NCBI GenBank assembly: GCA_905234685.1
Contig: CAJOIR010000021.1
Span: 1-57,538 of the forward strand
Length of the DNA stretch: 57,538 nt
Reading direction: 5' to 3'
Origin: Paludibacteraceae bacterium
Lineage (GTDB): Bacteria > Bacteroidota > Bacteroidia > Bacteroidales > Paludibacteraceae
Both the position numbers and the translations under genes were made by a program. The notes beneath the pieces are model-generated. The model did not search any database, had not been told where the DNA came from, and was given only the letters and a program-made list of their open reading frames with translations. Positions 1-7,558 of this stretch are shown here, piece after piece; positions within the stretch are counted from its first letter, which is position 1, and every line of letters starts with the position of its first letter.

Positions 1-983
1 GCGCGGGCGAGTTGCCAGGCGTTGAAAAGGTTCTGCCAGACGATATACGCGGCAGCGGCAAAGGCAGAGACAGGATTGAGGTAAGTCTGTGCCATCCAGA
101 TGCCGAGAGTGGTGTTTTTCTGTCCCAACGCCTGTCCGGCAGAGATACGGGTCTGATATGTGTAATCTGCGTTATCGACAGCATCGGAGACCACCGGATC
201 TTTGTAGTCTTCTCCGTGCGGTTTGCTTGGAAAGGCAGTGCCGAGCATTTTTCCGACATAGAACTGCATCAGACATGCGAGGAGTGCCCCCAGCGTCTGG
301 TAGAGAGCAATAACGAGGTCGTAGTCGTCATAAAGGAGTGAGTGCATGATGTCAGCCATGAGGATGACAAGCGAAGCCGCCCAGAGGTAGAAAGGCAGTT
401 GCGCCCAAGTTCCCGGGAGACGGAAAGTCCTGCCTGTGTTTCTGCGTATCTGCACGCGGTTGTAGATGAGCCGTAGCGTCCATGCGGCGAAGAAAGGTCC
501 CAAGAGCAACGGCCCGACCTTCATGAGAATCATAAGAGAGGCAGAAAGGAAGGGAATGTCGGCGGCAGGGTTGGCAAGAGGAAAGAAGAGGGGCACGACA
601 ACGGCTGTAGCTACATTGCTGAGCATGGTGAATGAAGTGAGCGACTGAATGCTACCGCCGAGTCTGCCTGCGATGATAGGTCCGGCAGTAGCCGCGGGCA
701 TGATGAAACAGAGCATGATGCCCTGTGCGAGGACGAGGTCGTAGAGTCTAAGGAGGTAGAACACGCCCACACTGACAACCAACTGAAAGGCAAGCATAAT
801 CCAATGCCACTTATGCAGACGCAGGTCGAGCGGATTGACCTTGCAGAAGGTGAAAAAGAGCATGAAGAAGATGAGCGTACCCAGACACGGTGTCAGCAGA
901 CGAAAGAAAGGGAACCCCACCACTCCGAGAAGCATAGAGAGTGGCAGAGTGTATTCTTTGAGGAAAGTAAGAAACCGTTTCAT
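1..983 (-). CDS. BASS-like (bile acid:sodium symporter-type) membrane transporter, C-terminus cut by window edge
   Basis: An uninterrupted reading frame runs from an ATG at 981-983 off the left edge, giving about 327 residues. It is almost wholly hydrophobic, with roughly eight to ten predicted membrane segments and an N-terminus MKRFLTFLKEY. The stretch PAATAGPIIAGRLGG near residues 97-111 resembles the conserved crossover region of the BASS/arsenite-permease-like transporters found in Bacteroidetes. The substrate is unknown; such proteins move organic anions with sodium across the inner membrane. The start lies one base after the stop of the Wzi-like gene, so the two are probably translationally coupled. 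The family assignment rests on recall of similar Bacteroides proteins. Confidence 0.7.
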   Translation of the reverse strand, partial: MKRFLTFLKEYTLPLSMLLGVVGFPFFRLLTPCLGTLIFFMLFFTFCKVNPLDLRLHKWHWIMLAFQLVVSVGVFYLLRLYDLVLAQGIMLCFIMPAATAGPIIAGRLGGSIQSLTSFTMLSNVATAVVVPLFFPLANPAADIPFLSASLMILMKVGPLLLGPFFAAWTLRLIYNRVQIRRNTGRTFRLPGTWAQLPFYLWAASLVILMADIMHSLLYDDYDLVIALYQTLGALLACLMQFYVGKMLGTAFPSKPHGEDYKDPVVSDAVDNADYTYQTRISAGQALGQKNTTLGIWMAQTYLNPVSAFAAAAYIVWQNLFNAWQLAR

Positions 984-984
984 C

Positions 985-2871
985 TTAGAAGTTAAAGGTC
1001 AGTCCGCACTTGAATGTCAGGTTTTTGCCTTGCATATACCGCGGAGCAAACATGTCAAGGTAATACTGTTGCAAGGCCTCTCCTTCAAGCACGACAGGTT
1101 TGCCGTCGGCATCGTAGCCTCCACGGTCTTCTCCGACAGTTCTTTCTGACGCGGGAGCAAAGCCACGGGCGTTGTTATAAGCGAAATGTACGGTAGCATA
1201 ACATCCGCTGAACACCTCGTACAAAGCATCGAAAGCGAAGGTGTCGTTCTGATATGTACGCTCGGCAAAAGGTTTGTTGGCTATGATCTTCGATATGTCT
1301 TCACGCAGATAGTCGTATTTGTTATACTTGGTGTCGTTGGTATAAGAGAATCGCAGGCAGAGTCCTCTGACAGGTCTGTAGGCGAGTTCGGCATATATGT
1401 TCTGTGCGTTGTCGCCCATGTAATGCCCCAGACTATAGGAGTTGGAAGTGTACTCAAGGAGATTGACGGAGTGGGAATAGCACATGATATACGCCCTCAT
1501 GAACTCGGCCTTAAGCGAGAGTCCCCTGAGCGGCCAATTGCTGAGATTGAAACCGACAAGATATGACCAGAGGTTATTCTCGGGATTCGAGGGTTTGAGT
1601 CTTGCAAACTGGAGTTCATCAACGAAGAATGAAGCATAGAAGTTGACATGCTTGAGGTTGCGGGTGTTGATGGTGAAGAACATCTGAGAGTTCTGGTTCT
1701 CGATGCCAAGATGCTTGGTGGCCAGATGGTCGAGCGACTTGTAGAAAGCAATCGGAATGAAATAAAGTGCCTGAGGGTTGCGCTCGGCATAGACAATGGA
1801 ATTGCCAAAGGAGAACGAGAGTTTTGGTATGGGCGAGAAGGTGAACATGTTAGCTGCCATGTATTTGGCAGCGGGTCTGTAGTGCGTCTTTGTTACGCCT
1901 TCGGAGTAAGTCTCGCTGTAGAAATATGTAGAGTCAAGAACATTACTATTGAGCCACGCATGAAACCAGTTGAACTCGAACCACCTGACAGGCCGTAAGT
2001 TAATAGCAATCATAGGTACGGCAGGACTGACAGCGGAGAGGATGTTTGAGCAGTGATACGCATCACCCCACTGAATGTTCTCGCGTTTGACAGAGAGGCT
2101 ACCCCACCAAGTGTAAAGAGAGATGCCGCCTTTGGAGTCGGAGAAGTCAGCGCCATAGGAGGCTTCTTTGTATTGTGCCCCGGGCAGGTTGTTTAGATAA
2201 GGTCCTATGTGAGCCTGACCGTACACCTCTTTTCCTCTGGTGAGCAACGCTCCGCCTATCTTGGTGTCAACAGCATAAGTCCATGCGTCGTTATAGTAGT
2301 TGCTGCTAAGCAGAGACTTACCATTCCAGGATACGTCACGGAGTGACCCCCAGATGGAGAGATGGTGGGCTATATCCATATTTATCTCGGCACCAAACCA
2401 ACGCTTGATGATTGCGCCTTTCGATGCCTTGCCGTTGAAATCGTAGTTGGCATAAATATCCATACCGAGTATGGGTTTGATGCTCATCTTGAAGTTTTTC
2501 TTAGGCGAGACATAATGAAACGAAGGCTGTGCAAGCGAGAGGTTGAAAGTACGCCTGTCAGTCCACTCCACCCAATTGTCGGGCACGGTATCCCTTTCGA
2601 GCGAGAACTCATTCAGATAGAACTTCAATTCCGCCTTCTGCCGCTTGTCAAGAAGCGAATCCGCCTGAGCTATTTCTTGCAGTTTCTGCGCAATGAAATC
2701 CCTGTTGTAGGGGCGAATGGCGGAATTGAGGTGTATTATGCCCTCGTTCGCAGCCTCGTCGAGAAAGTCATAAATGAGTGTATATTGCAGACTCTCAGGT
2801 ATATTCTGAGAATAACCGGGCAGGAGAAAAGCGGCAAACGATATTGACAATATGACAAGAAAACGCTTCAT
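985..2871 (-). CDS. Wzi-like capsule assembly outer-membrane protein
   Basis: A 628-residue protein beginning MKRFLVILSISF with a Sec signal peptide cleaved near GYSQ. The frame is open upstream to 2973, but residue 35 starts a clean signal peptide, so 2871 is preferred. The N-terminal part (YDFLDEAANEGII, about residues 30-80) followed by many alternating aromatic beta-strand segments matches Bacteroidetes Wzi-family proteins, outer-membrane barrels proposed to anchor or organise surface polysaccharide. It starts 13 bases after a sugar-transferase gene and is followed one base later by a transporter, which suits an envelope-polysaccharide role. No other capsule genes lie nearby. Confidence 0.75.
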   Translation of the reverse strand: MKRFLVILSISFAAFLLPGYSQNIPESLQYTLIYDFLDEAANEGIIHLNSAIRPYNRDFIAQKLQEIAQADSLLDKRQKAELKFYLNEFSLERDTVPDNWVEWTDRRTFNLSLAQPSFHYVSPKKNFKMSIKPILGMDIYANYDFNGKASKGAIIKRWFGAEINMDIAHHLSIWGSLRDVSWNGKSLLSSNYYNDAWTYAVDTKIGGALLTRGKEVYGQAHIGPYLNNLPGAQYKEASYGADFSDSKGGISLYTWWGSLSVKRENIQWGDAYHCSNILSAVSPAVPMIAINLRPVRWFEFNWFHAWLNSNVLDSTYFYSETYSEGVTKTHYRPAAKYMAANMFTFSPIPKLSFSFGNSIVYAERNPQALYFIPIAFYKSLDHLATKHLGIENQNSQMFFTINTRNLKHVNFYASFFVDELQFARLKPSNPENNLWSYLVGFNLSNWPLRGLSLKAEFMRAYIMCYSHSVNLLEYTSNSYSLGHYMGDNAQNIYAELAYRPVRGLCLRFSYTNDTKYNKYDYLREDISKIIANKPFAERTYQNDTFAFDALYEVFSGCYATVHFAYNNARGFAPASERTVGEDRGGYDADGKPVVLEGEALQQYYLDMFAPRYMQGKNLTFKCGLTFNF

Positions 2872-2884
2872 ACAGATGCAACGA

Positions 2885-4423
2885 CTATTTGCTTCGGGCA
2901 TGCCGGAAAGTGATGTTGAACAATATCTTCCAGAAATAAATGAAATCGGTAGGCAGAGTACCACGTTGTTCACACGCAGTGAGATACTTCATCTCCGAAG
3001 CCTGAATCTCATCGAGAGTCTTGGGCATGTCAGCATAGAAAGGCGGCAGGAGTCCGGGTCTATGGAGAGTACGTTTCTGTTGCAATTCCTTAGAGTAGAG
3101 GGAATAATACTGCCGGCTGATAGGTCGCACTCCGACAAGTTTGATGTCGCCTTTGAGCATGTTAAGTATCATAGGCAACTCGTCAAGCCAGCAACTGCGG
3201 AGGAATCTGCCAAGAGTGGTGATACGTATATCATGCTTGAACTTGCCTCCCTCCTGCAACGAGTTGCGATTGTAGATGTATTCCTGGAGGTATTCCGCAT
3301 AAGGGTGCATAGTACGGAACTTGTACACAGTGAAGGTCTTACCACCCTTTCCCACTCTGTCGAGACTGACAAACATGCCATAGAGACGACGTTGCACAGT
3401 CTGAGGCGTGAAACTGCGTCGAGCCACTATGTAAATGTAGTCACCCATCTTATGCTCGTCCAGTATCTCGAAACCGCAATAGCATAAACGGCCAAGCACT
3501 TCGGCAAGCGAAAGCATTCGATTCTTACCCTCTGTAATGTCGTAATACAGGCGAGATGTCATGAATAGTTTGGGCAGAACACGCTTGTAGAGGAAGAGAG
3601 AGGAATACACAACAAAGTTGACAAGAGGCGGAAACTTCTTCATTATGTTGCGCTTAACAACCTCCTGAGGCATGACGCAACAGACAAACAAACCGTCGTC
3701 AGGCAACTTGTCGTTAACAACCGCAAACATCTTGTTGATGCCTCGTATCTGGTTGAGCGGCATAAGGTTAAGCACAGTATCGAAACGATAATGCTTAATC
3801 TTCTGAATGTTGAACAATTCAGAAGAACGCACAATGTATGTGTTGGAAGAATAGAGCGCTATGTGTTTCTCAAGATACGTGAGCACACGGTCAGACGTTG
3901 ACTCACGAATGGTAGCGGCAATATTGTCACGCTGTGCGCCCTCATAAAAGAAAGGCGGTTTGAGCACAGACTGTTGCCCGCGATTGGTGTTACGCTGCAA
4001 CTCCGGCTCAACATTAAGAGCATAGTGATAGGCATGAAACAGAATCTGGAATATCAGGCAAACCGCCACCATAGCTAACCAGATAGTAAGCAATACCCAG
4101 ATTGAATAAGACATGCCGGCAGCAAGCCACCTCATATACACCCACATTATAATGAAGGTAAAGGCAGATGCTGCGAGTAAGCGAGCAATACTCACACCAA
4201 TACGCATGTACTTGATTTTTACGTATCGGTGTGAGAGATAACTTGACAGAAGCCAGACGAAAGAGAACTCAAGCGCAAACGCCCAATACTTTTGGAATGG
4301 AATCTGAGTAGTGAGCGGGAACCACTTCAGTACTACGAAGAAACTAATACCTAAAAGCAGAACATCTGTCAGCCAGTAGCTTAACCTCGGCTTGTAGAAC
4401 AATATGTGCTGCAGACGTTTCAA
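2885..4423 (-). CDS. Polyprenyl-phosphate sugar-1-phosphate transferase with methyltransferase-like middle region
   Basis: A 512-residue protein. About four membrane helices occupy residues 15-150. A soluble middle region (about 210-360) resembles the SAM-methyltransferase-like segment of some Bacteroidetes sugar transferases. The C-terminal 150 residues are a bacterial sugar transferase domain with VYKFRTMHPY, WLDELPM, GVRPISR and RPGLLPPFYADMPKT. Such enzymes load the first sugar phosphate onto undecaprenyl phosphate at the inner membrane. The start must be TTG at 4421-4423: an in-frame TAG lies a few codons upstream and the next ATG is about 70 codons in, beyond the first helices. It lies 22 bases after the OmpH-like gene and 13 before the Wzi-like gene. 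Confidence 0.8.
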   Translation of the reverse strand: MKRLQHILFYKPRLSYWLTDVLLLGISFFVVLKWFPLTTQIPFQKYWAFALEFSFVWLLSSYLSHRYVKIKYMRIGVSIARLLAASAFTFIIMWVYMRWLAAGMSYSIWVLLTIWLAMVAVCLIFQILFHAYHYALNVEPELQRNTNRGQQSVLKPPFFYEGAQRDNIAATIRESTSDRVLTYLEKHIALYSSNTYIVRSSELFNIQKIKHYRFDTVLNLMPLNQIRGINKMFAVVNDKLPDDGLFVCCVMPQEVVKRNIMKKFPPLVNFVVYSSLFLYKRVLPKLFMTSRLYYDITEGKNRMLSLAEVLGRLCYCGFEILDEHKMGDYIYIVARRSFTPQTVQRRLYGMFVSLDRVGKGGKTFTVYKFRTMHPYAEYLQEYIYNRNSLQEGGKFKHDIRITTLGRFLRSCWLDELPMILNMLKGDIKLVGVRPISRQYYSLYSKELQQKRTLHRPGLLPPFYADMPKTLDEIQASEMKYLTACEQRGTLPTDFIYFWKILFNITFRHARSK

Positions 4424-4445
4424 ATGCGTAAAGTAGCGCTACGGC

Positions 4446-5042
4446 TTACTTCTGGTAACGCTTGTTGAGAGCCTCAACCACCTCTTCGGTAATGTCGTAA
4501 CCAGGTTGTGCCATGAGCACATTGTCGTTCTGAGTATTTGCAAAGATAATCTGATACTTGCCGTCTTTGTTATACTCCTGAAGGTAGGCATTGAGAGTGT
4601 CGCGAAGCTGCGTATTGAGATTCTGGTTCTCAATAAGGATGTCGTTGGTGAGTTTAGCCTCAAGTTCCTGAAGATCCTGTTGCTTCTTCTGCAAGCGGTT
4701 GGCTTCGTTCTCCGCACGCTCACGACTGAGGAAAGCGTTGTTGTCAAGCTTACGCTGGAAATCCGCCATCTCATTCTGTAGTGTGCGTGCCTTGGTGTTG
4801 AGTTTCAGACGCGCATCCTCCTGTTTGGACATTAGTTTGTCCTGCGCCTCCTGTGCAAAAGTATATTGCGCAAGCAGAGTGTCAAGATTAAGATATGCGA
4901 CAGGGAGTGTCTGTTGCTCAGCAACAACACCCGCATTGTCGGCTGCGTGATGTTTGCATGGAGTAACAGTAAAGAAAATAACAAACAGGGCAACAACCGA
5001 TGCTGCCAGAACTGAATCAACAATGATTTGAAGTTTGTTCAT
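4446..5042 (-). CDS. OmpH/Skp-family periplasmic chaperone-like protein
   Basis: A 198-residue protein with one N-terminal hydrophobic segment (residues 10-28: signal peptide or membrane anchor). LPVAYLNLDTLL (about 47-58) is followed by a long charged coiled coil (60-150) and the closing DITEEVVEALNKRYQK. That arrangement is the Skp/OmpH family, whose members hold outer-membrane proteins in the periplasm. A Cys (TPCKH) just after the hydrophobic segment does not sit in a convincing lipobox, so a lipoprotein is possible but not supported. It lies between a small membrane protein and the sugar transferase, all on one strand. Confidence 0.8.
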   Translation of the reverse strand: MNKLQIIVDSVLAASVVALFVIFFTVTPCKHHAADNAGVVAEQQTLPVAYLNLDTLLAQYTFAQEAQDKLMSKQEDARLKLNTKARTLQNEMADFQRKLDNNAFLSRERAENEANRLQKKQQDLQELEAKLTNDILIENQNLNTQLRDTLNAYLQEYNKDGKYQIIFANTQNDNVLMAQPGYDITEEVVEALNKRYQK

Positions 5043-5072
5043 AGTGTCTTGTTTTGTAATTGTATCTAAATA

Positions 5073-5285
5073 TTATAATTGTTTTACATCCAATCGTTTG
5101 TCGCTCTTTTGCTGAGCGGCTCTATCCTGCGAAGCGACGCATGTAATGTTTTCATCGCGCATTCGCTTGTTTTCCCCTATATGTTGAGATGAGAAGCGCC
5201 CACCATTCTTCAACAGGATTCTTACACATAGCATAAGGAATGCCGCTGCAATAATTACCAATGTGAGTATGATTGTCAACTTCAT
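5073..5285 (-). CDS. Small conserved Bacteroidetes membrane protein (70 aa)
   Basis: The protein begins MKLTIILTLVIIAA, one N-terminal membrane helix, then RILLKNGGRF and a polar tail containing MRDENITCVASQDR. I recognise this as a small conserved membrane protein of Bacteroidetes with no assigned function. The frame continues upstream as far as 5474, but that extension lies inside the Nudix gene, and a minus-strand TACTTTTG promoter element at 5316-5323 lies between, so the start is 5285. It has its own promoter and precedes the OmpH-like gene by 30 bases. Confidence 0.75.
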   Translation of the reverse strand: MKLTIILTLVIIAAAFLMLCVRILLKNGGRFSSQHIGENKRMRDENITCVASQDRAAQQKSDKRLDVKQL

Positions 5286-5315
5286 TATGTTAATGTGTGA
5301 TGCATAAAAAACGTG

Positions 5316-5323
5316 CAAAAGTA
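5316..5323 (-). promoter_or_regulatory. Promoter -7 element TACTTTTG for the small membrane protein gene
   Basis: On the minus strand the bases read TACTTTTG, matching the Bacteroidetes TAnnTTTG -7 box, about 30 bases before the ATG at 5285. No clean -33 TTTG is visible at the expected spacing. Confidence 0.55.
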
Positions 5324-5364
5324 CAGCAAAAAAATGACATCTGCAAGGCAAGACTGATTTTTCG

Positions 5365-5922
5365 TCAGTGTTGCTGCATATAACGCCATAGCGGAGCCGC
5401 GTGGAGAGCCTGAATGACCCAACCGTTGTTGAGGATTTCGAGAACCTCTTCACGGGTGAAGAGATAGACATCAATATCCTCGGTTTGCTCCTGGTGAATC
5501 TCCTCTATTTTCTCAACGCCAACAGCGAGAAAAGTATGCTGGAGGTTGTTGTGATTAGTGGGATTGGGACTAAGTTGCATATACTCGCTCCACTCGCCGC
5601 CTCCGAAACCTGTTTCTTCAAGCAACTCGCGCTTTGCCGCTTCGAGAGGAGTCTCGCCCTCGTCGATGACACCACCGCACAACTCGTAGTAGGTGTCGTG
5701 AATGGCATGACGATATTGACTCTCCATGACGAAACGCCCGTCTTTAGTTATAGCAATGACGTTAATCCAATCGGGGAACTCGTAAATATACCAAGTGGGT
5801 ATCTGTCTGCCGTTAGGCAATTCCACTGTCTCCTGACGGAGGTTAAGCCAAGGCAGATTCTGCTGAATCACCCTACTCTTCACTACTTTCCACGGTCTGT
5901 TTTGCGGTTTCTGTACTGACAT
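5365..5922 (-). CDS. Nudix hydrolase, ADP-ribose pyrophosphatase-like
   Basis: A 185-residue cytoplasmic enzyme. Residues 84-106 form a full Nudix box: G, five residues, E, seven residues, REL, one residue, EE, one residue, G, then F. The flanking PTWYIYEFPDWINV and the final ten residues match the ADP-sugar pyrophosphatase branch, which hydrolyses nucleotide sugars such as ADP-ribose using Mg2+. The exact substrate cannot be read from sequence. It begins 12 bases after the Cys-rich gene upstream and probably shares its transcript. Confidence 0.85.
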   Translation of the reverse strand: MSVQKPQNRPWKVVKSRVIQQNLPWLNLRQETVELPNGRQIPTWYIYEFPDWINVIAITKDGRFVMESQYRHAIHDTYYELCGGVIDEGETPLEAAKRELLEETGFGGGEWSEYMQLSPNPTNHNNLQHTFLAVGVEKIEEIHQEQTEDIDVYLFTREEVLEILNNGWVIQALHAAPLWRYMQQH

Positions 5923-5934
5923 AGTATTCTTACT

Positions 5935-6501
5935 TTATTCTTTATTGGTCGTGTCGTTGTAATCAATCGGCGGTTCACCCATAAGCACTTCACCGATATC
6001 TGACGGTTCTGCAACCGAATCATTAGTGTCGGTAGCGGGTTGTTCAGGCTCATCTTCATCATCTTCTATAGGCGCAGTCATCTTACCGACAAGACAAGCG
6101 TCAAACGCCGACTTCTTCTTTTTTGGCTTCTTCTTCGGCTCGGGTGCTTCAGCAGGCGGGAGTTCGTCAGGTTCATAAACCACATCGCCTTCAAGCAACT
6201 GCACTTCGCCCTCAGTTTCTGGCGGAGGAGCCGGCTTGGTACAAGACGGAGCACAGGAAGGGGTAAGCAGAGATATCATAGCGGCAGAAATGCCCGCCAC
6301 CTTAAGTGCCTTACCTTTCTTTTTACGCTCCTCAAGTTGTTGCTCGAGATATCTTACTTCAGCCTCGCAACGAGGACAAGTGCCAAGGCAGTCACCCTTA
6401 TAAGTACACTCCTCGATAACGAGACGTATGTCGTTCTGCTCAGCAATCTGACGGCGTATCTCCTTCAGAATCTTACAAGTATGTTTACCACGGTAGAACA
6501 T
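5935..6501 (-). CDS. Cys-rich N-terminal domain protein with one membrane helix and Pro/Lys/Asp-rich tail
   Basis: A 188-residue protein starting MFYRGKHTCKILKEIRRQ. Residues 1-65 carry four Cys (HTC, EECT, GDC, TCPRC) ahead of RYLEQQLEERKKKGKAL. A short hydrophobic stretch (about 70-85) follows, then a tail rich in Pro, Lys and Asp. Bacteroidetes carry this N-terminal module on several TonB-like proteins; its biochemical role is unknown to me. No TonB C-terminal domain is present. The frame extends to a TTG at 6570, but the TACCTTTG element at 6546-6553 lies downstream of that codon, so 6501 is the real start. It leads an operon with the Nudix gene. Confidence 0.7.
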   Translation of the reverse strand: MFYRGKHTCKILKEIRRQIAEQNDIRLVIEECTYKGDCLGTCPRCEAEVRYLEQQLEERKKKGKALKVAGISAAMISLLTPSCAPSCTKPAPPPETEGEVQLLEGDVVYEPDELPPAEAPEPKKKPKKKKSAFDACLVGKMTAPIEDDEDEPEQPATDTNDSVAEPSDIGEVLMGEPPIDYNDTTNKE

Positions 6502-6545
6502 AGCATATATCGGGTTTAAGTTGAACAATTGATATTTGACGCATG

Positions 6546-6553
6546 CAAAGGTA
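6546..6553 (-). promoter_or_regulatory. Promoter -7 element TACCTTTG for the Cys-rich protein/Nudix operon
   Basis: The minus strand reads TACCTTTG, an exact TAnnTTTG match, 44 bases before the ATG at 6501. A -33 TTTG at the usual 20-base spacing is not evident. Confidence 0.6.
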
Positions 6554-6614
6554 AGAATAATAGTTGACAAATGAAAGTCAATAGAAGAAAAATATAGAAA
6601 GCAGGTTTTGTTTA

Positions 6615-6658
6615 CGTCCTTTTTTCGTGTTTTTGTCGTCCTTTTTTCGTGTTTTTGT
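6615..6658. repeat. Two tandem copies of a 22-bp unit (four 11-bp subunits)
   Basis: The 22-base unit starting CGTCCTTTTTTCG occurs exactly twice, at 6615-6636 and 6637-6658. Each unit splits into two related 11-mers, both beginning CGT and followed by a T-run. It lies in the divergent intergenic space between the Cys-rich gene and the membrane-protein gene. The rest of that space (6554-6777) holds the two promoters listed and nothing else I recognise. Confidence 0.9.
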
Positions 6659-6699
6659 CGTAAATTGTATAGTGATGGTATGAGTAAAGGATTTTAGGG

Positions 6700-6730
6700 T
6701 TGCATATTCTAATTATTCATATTAACTTCG
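6700..6730 (+). promoter_or_regulatory. Probable promoter for the 6778 membrane-protein gene
   Basis: TTG at 6700-6702, a 20-base spacer, then TAACTTCG at 6723-6730. The last element differs by one base from TAnnTTTG. It lies 48 bases before the ATG. Confidence 0.45.
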
Positions 6731-6777
6731 CAGCATAATTGGACGCGCATGCATTTCACTCGTAAATCACTGGAAAC

Positions 6778-7389
6778 ATGAAATATCTGCCATACATAAC
6801 AACAATATCGCTGCTTTTGACTCTGACAGCGAGTCCGATGAGCGAGGCAACAGAGATGACAAGCGACAGTGTTGTCATAACCACCGATGCGGAAGAGTCT
6901 GCCTCACAATCGGTAAACGCGGCATCGGAGGAGGATACATTCGACATTGATGCGTATTATGAAGAACTTGTCAAGCAGTACGGAGGCAATGACTACGAGC
7001 GTTTGACAAAACTACAGAAACGCTTCGAGGGAGACAAGGAGTTGAGAGAAGAAGCGGCAATGAAACGCAAGCAAAACAGACTGATTGCCATCATCATGTC
7101 ACTATTGGTCGCTCTCCTTCCCGCTATCGTCATTTTAAAGCAGGTCATCAAAGGCGAGATAAAACCTGCGGGCGGCATTGCAGTGCTCAAGACAACCGGC
7201 ATACTGCTTTTCTGGGGTGCCTTGCTTTTCGGCATCAACTATTTCTGGCTATTGACAACTCTGAACGGAGAGACAGAAGTGATGGGTGTGGCAGCAGGAG
7301 TGCTACTGCTTGCATTGGTGGTATATGCAGTATATACTGTAAGCAAATATAACAAGAAACACAAAAACAGCAACAATGAGCAACCTTAA
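6778..7389 (+). CDS. Secreted-signal membrane protein of unknown function (203 aa)
   Basis: I do not recognise the family. A signal peptide (residues 1-25, MKYLPYITTISLLLTLTAS) is followed by an acidic, Ser/Glu-rich stretch (25-60) and a charged helix with EELVKQYGG and RLTKLQKRFEG (63-100). Three hydrophobic segments come next, at about 103-120, 135-155 and 162-182, then a Lys/Asn-rich tail. The acidic N-terminal part is probably periplasmic and the short tail cytoplasmic or periplasmic depending on helix count. It stands alone with its own promoter, 169 bases before nqrA, which also has its own promoter, so no functional link to Nqr is shown. Confidence 0.65.
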   Translation: MKYLPYITTISLLLTLTASPMSEATEMTSDSVVITTDAEESASQSVNAASEEDTFDIDAYYEELVKQYGGNDYERLTKLQKRFEGDKELREEAAMKRKQNRLIAIIMSLLVALLPAIVILKQVIKGEIKPAGGIAVLKTTGILLFWGALLFGINYFWLLTTLNGETEVMGVAAGVLLLALVVYAVYTVSKYNKKHKNSNNEQP

Positions 7390-7491
7390 CCAAGTGACGG
7401 CAAGACAACAAGTGATGATGTTCAAAACGCATAAGTGTGCCCGGAATAAATAAATATAAAAAATCCTTTTCCATATATAAAGAAAAATGTG

Positions 7492-7499
7492 TACCTTTG
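7492..7499 (+). promoter_or_regulatory. Promoter -7 element TACCTTTG of the nqr operon
   Basis: TACCTTTG lies 60 bases before the nqrA ATG. The 15 bases GTACCTTTGCAGGCT are identical to those at the valS promoter. The -33 position holds only T-rich sequence (TTTTCC near 7467), not a clear TTTG. Confidence 0.65.
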
Positions 7500-7558
7500 C
7501 AGGCTATTATGTGAGTATTCGTAAATAAATAATACAACAAATAACATATCATACATTT

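Noticed and set aside
2852..3487. 211-codon plus-strand open frame opposite the sugar transferase
   Set aside because: It overlaps conserved sugar-transferase motifs on the other strand and shows no family features.
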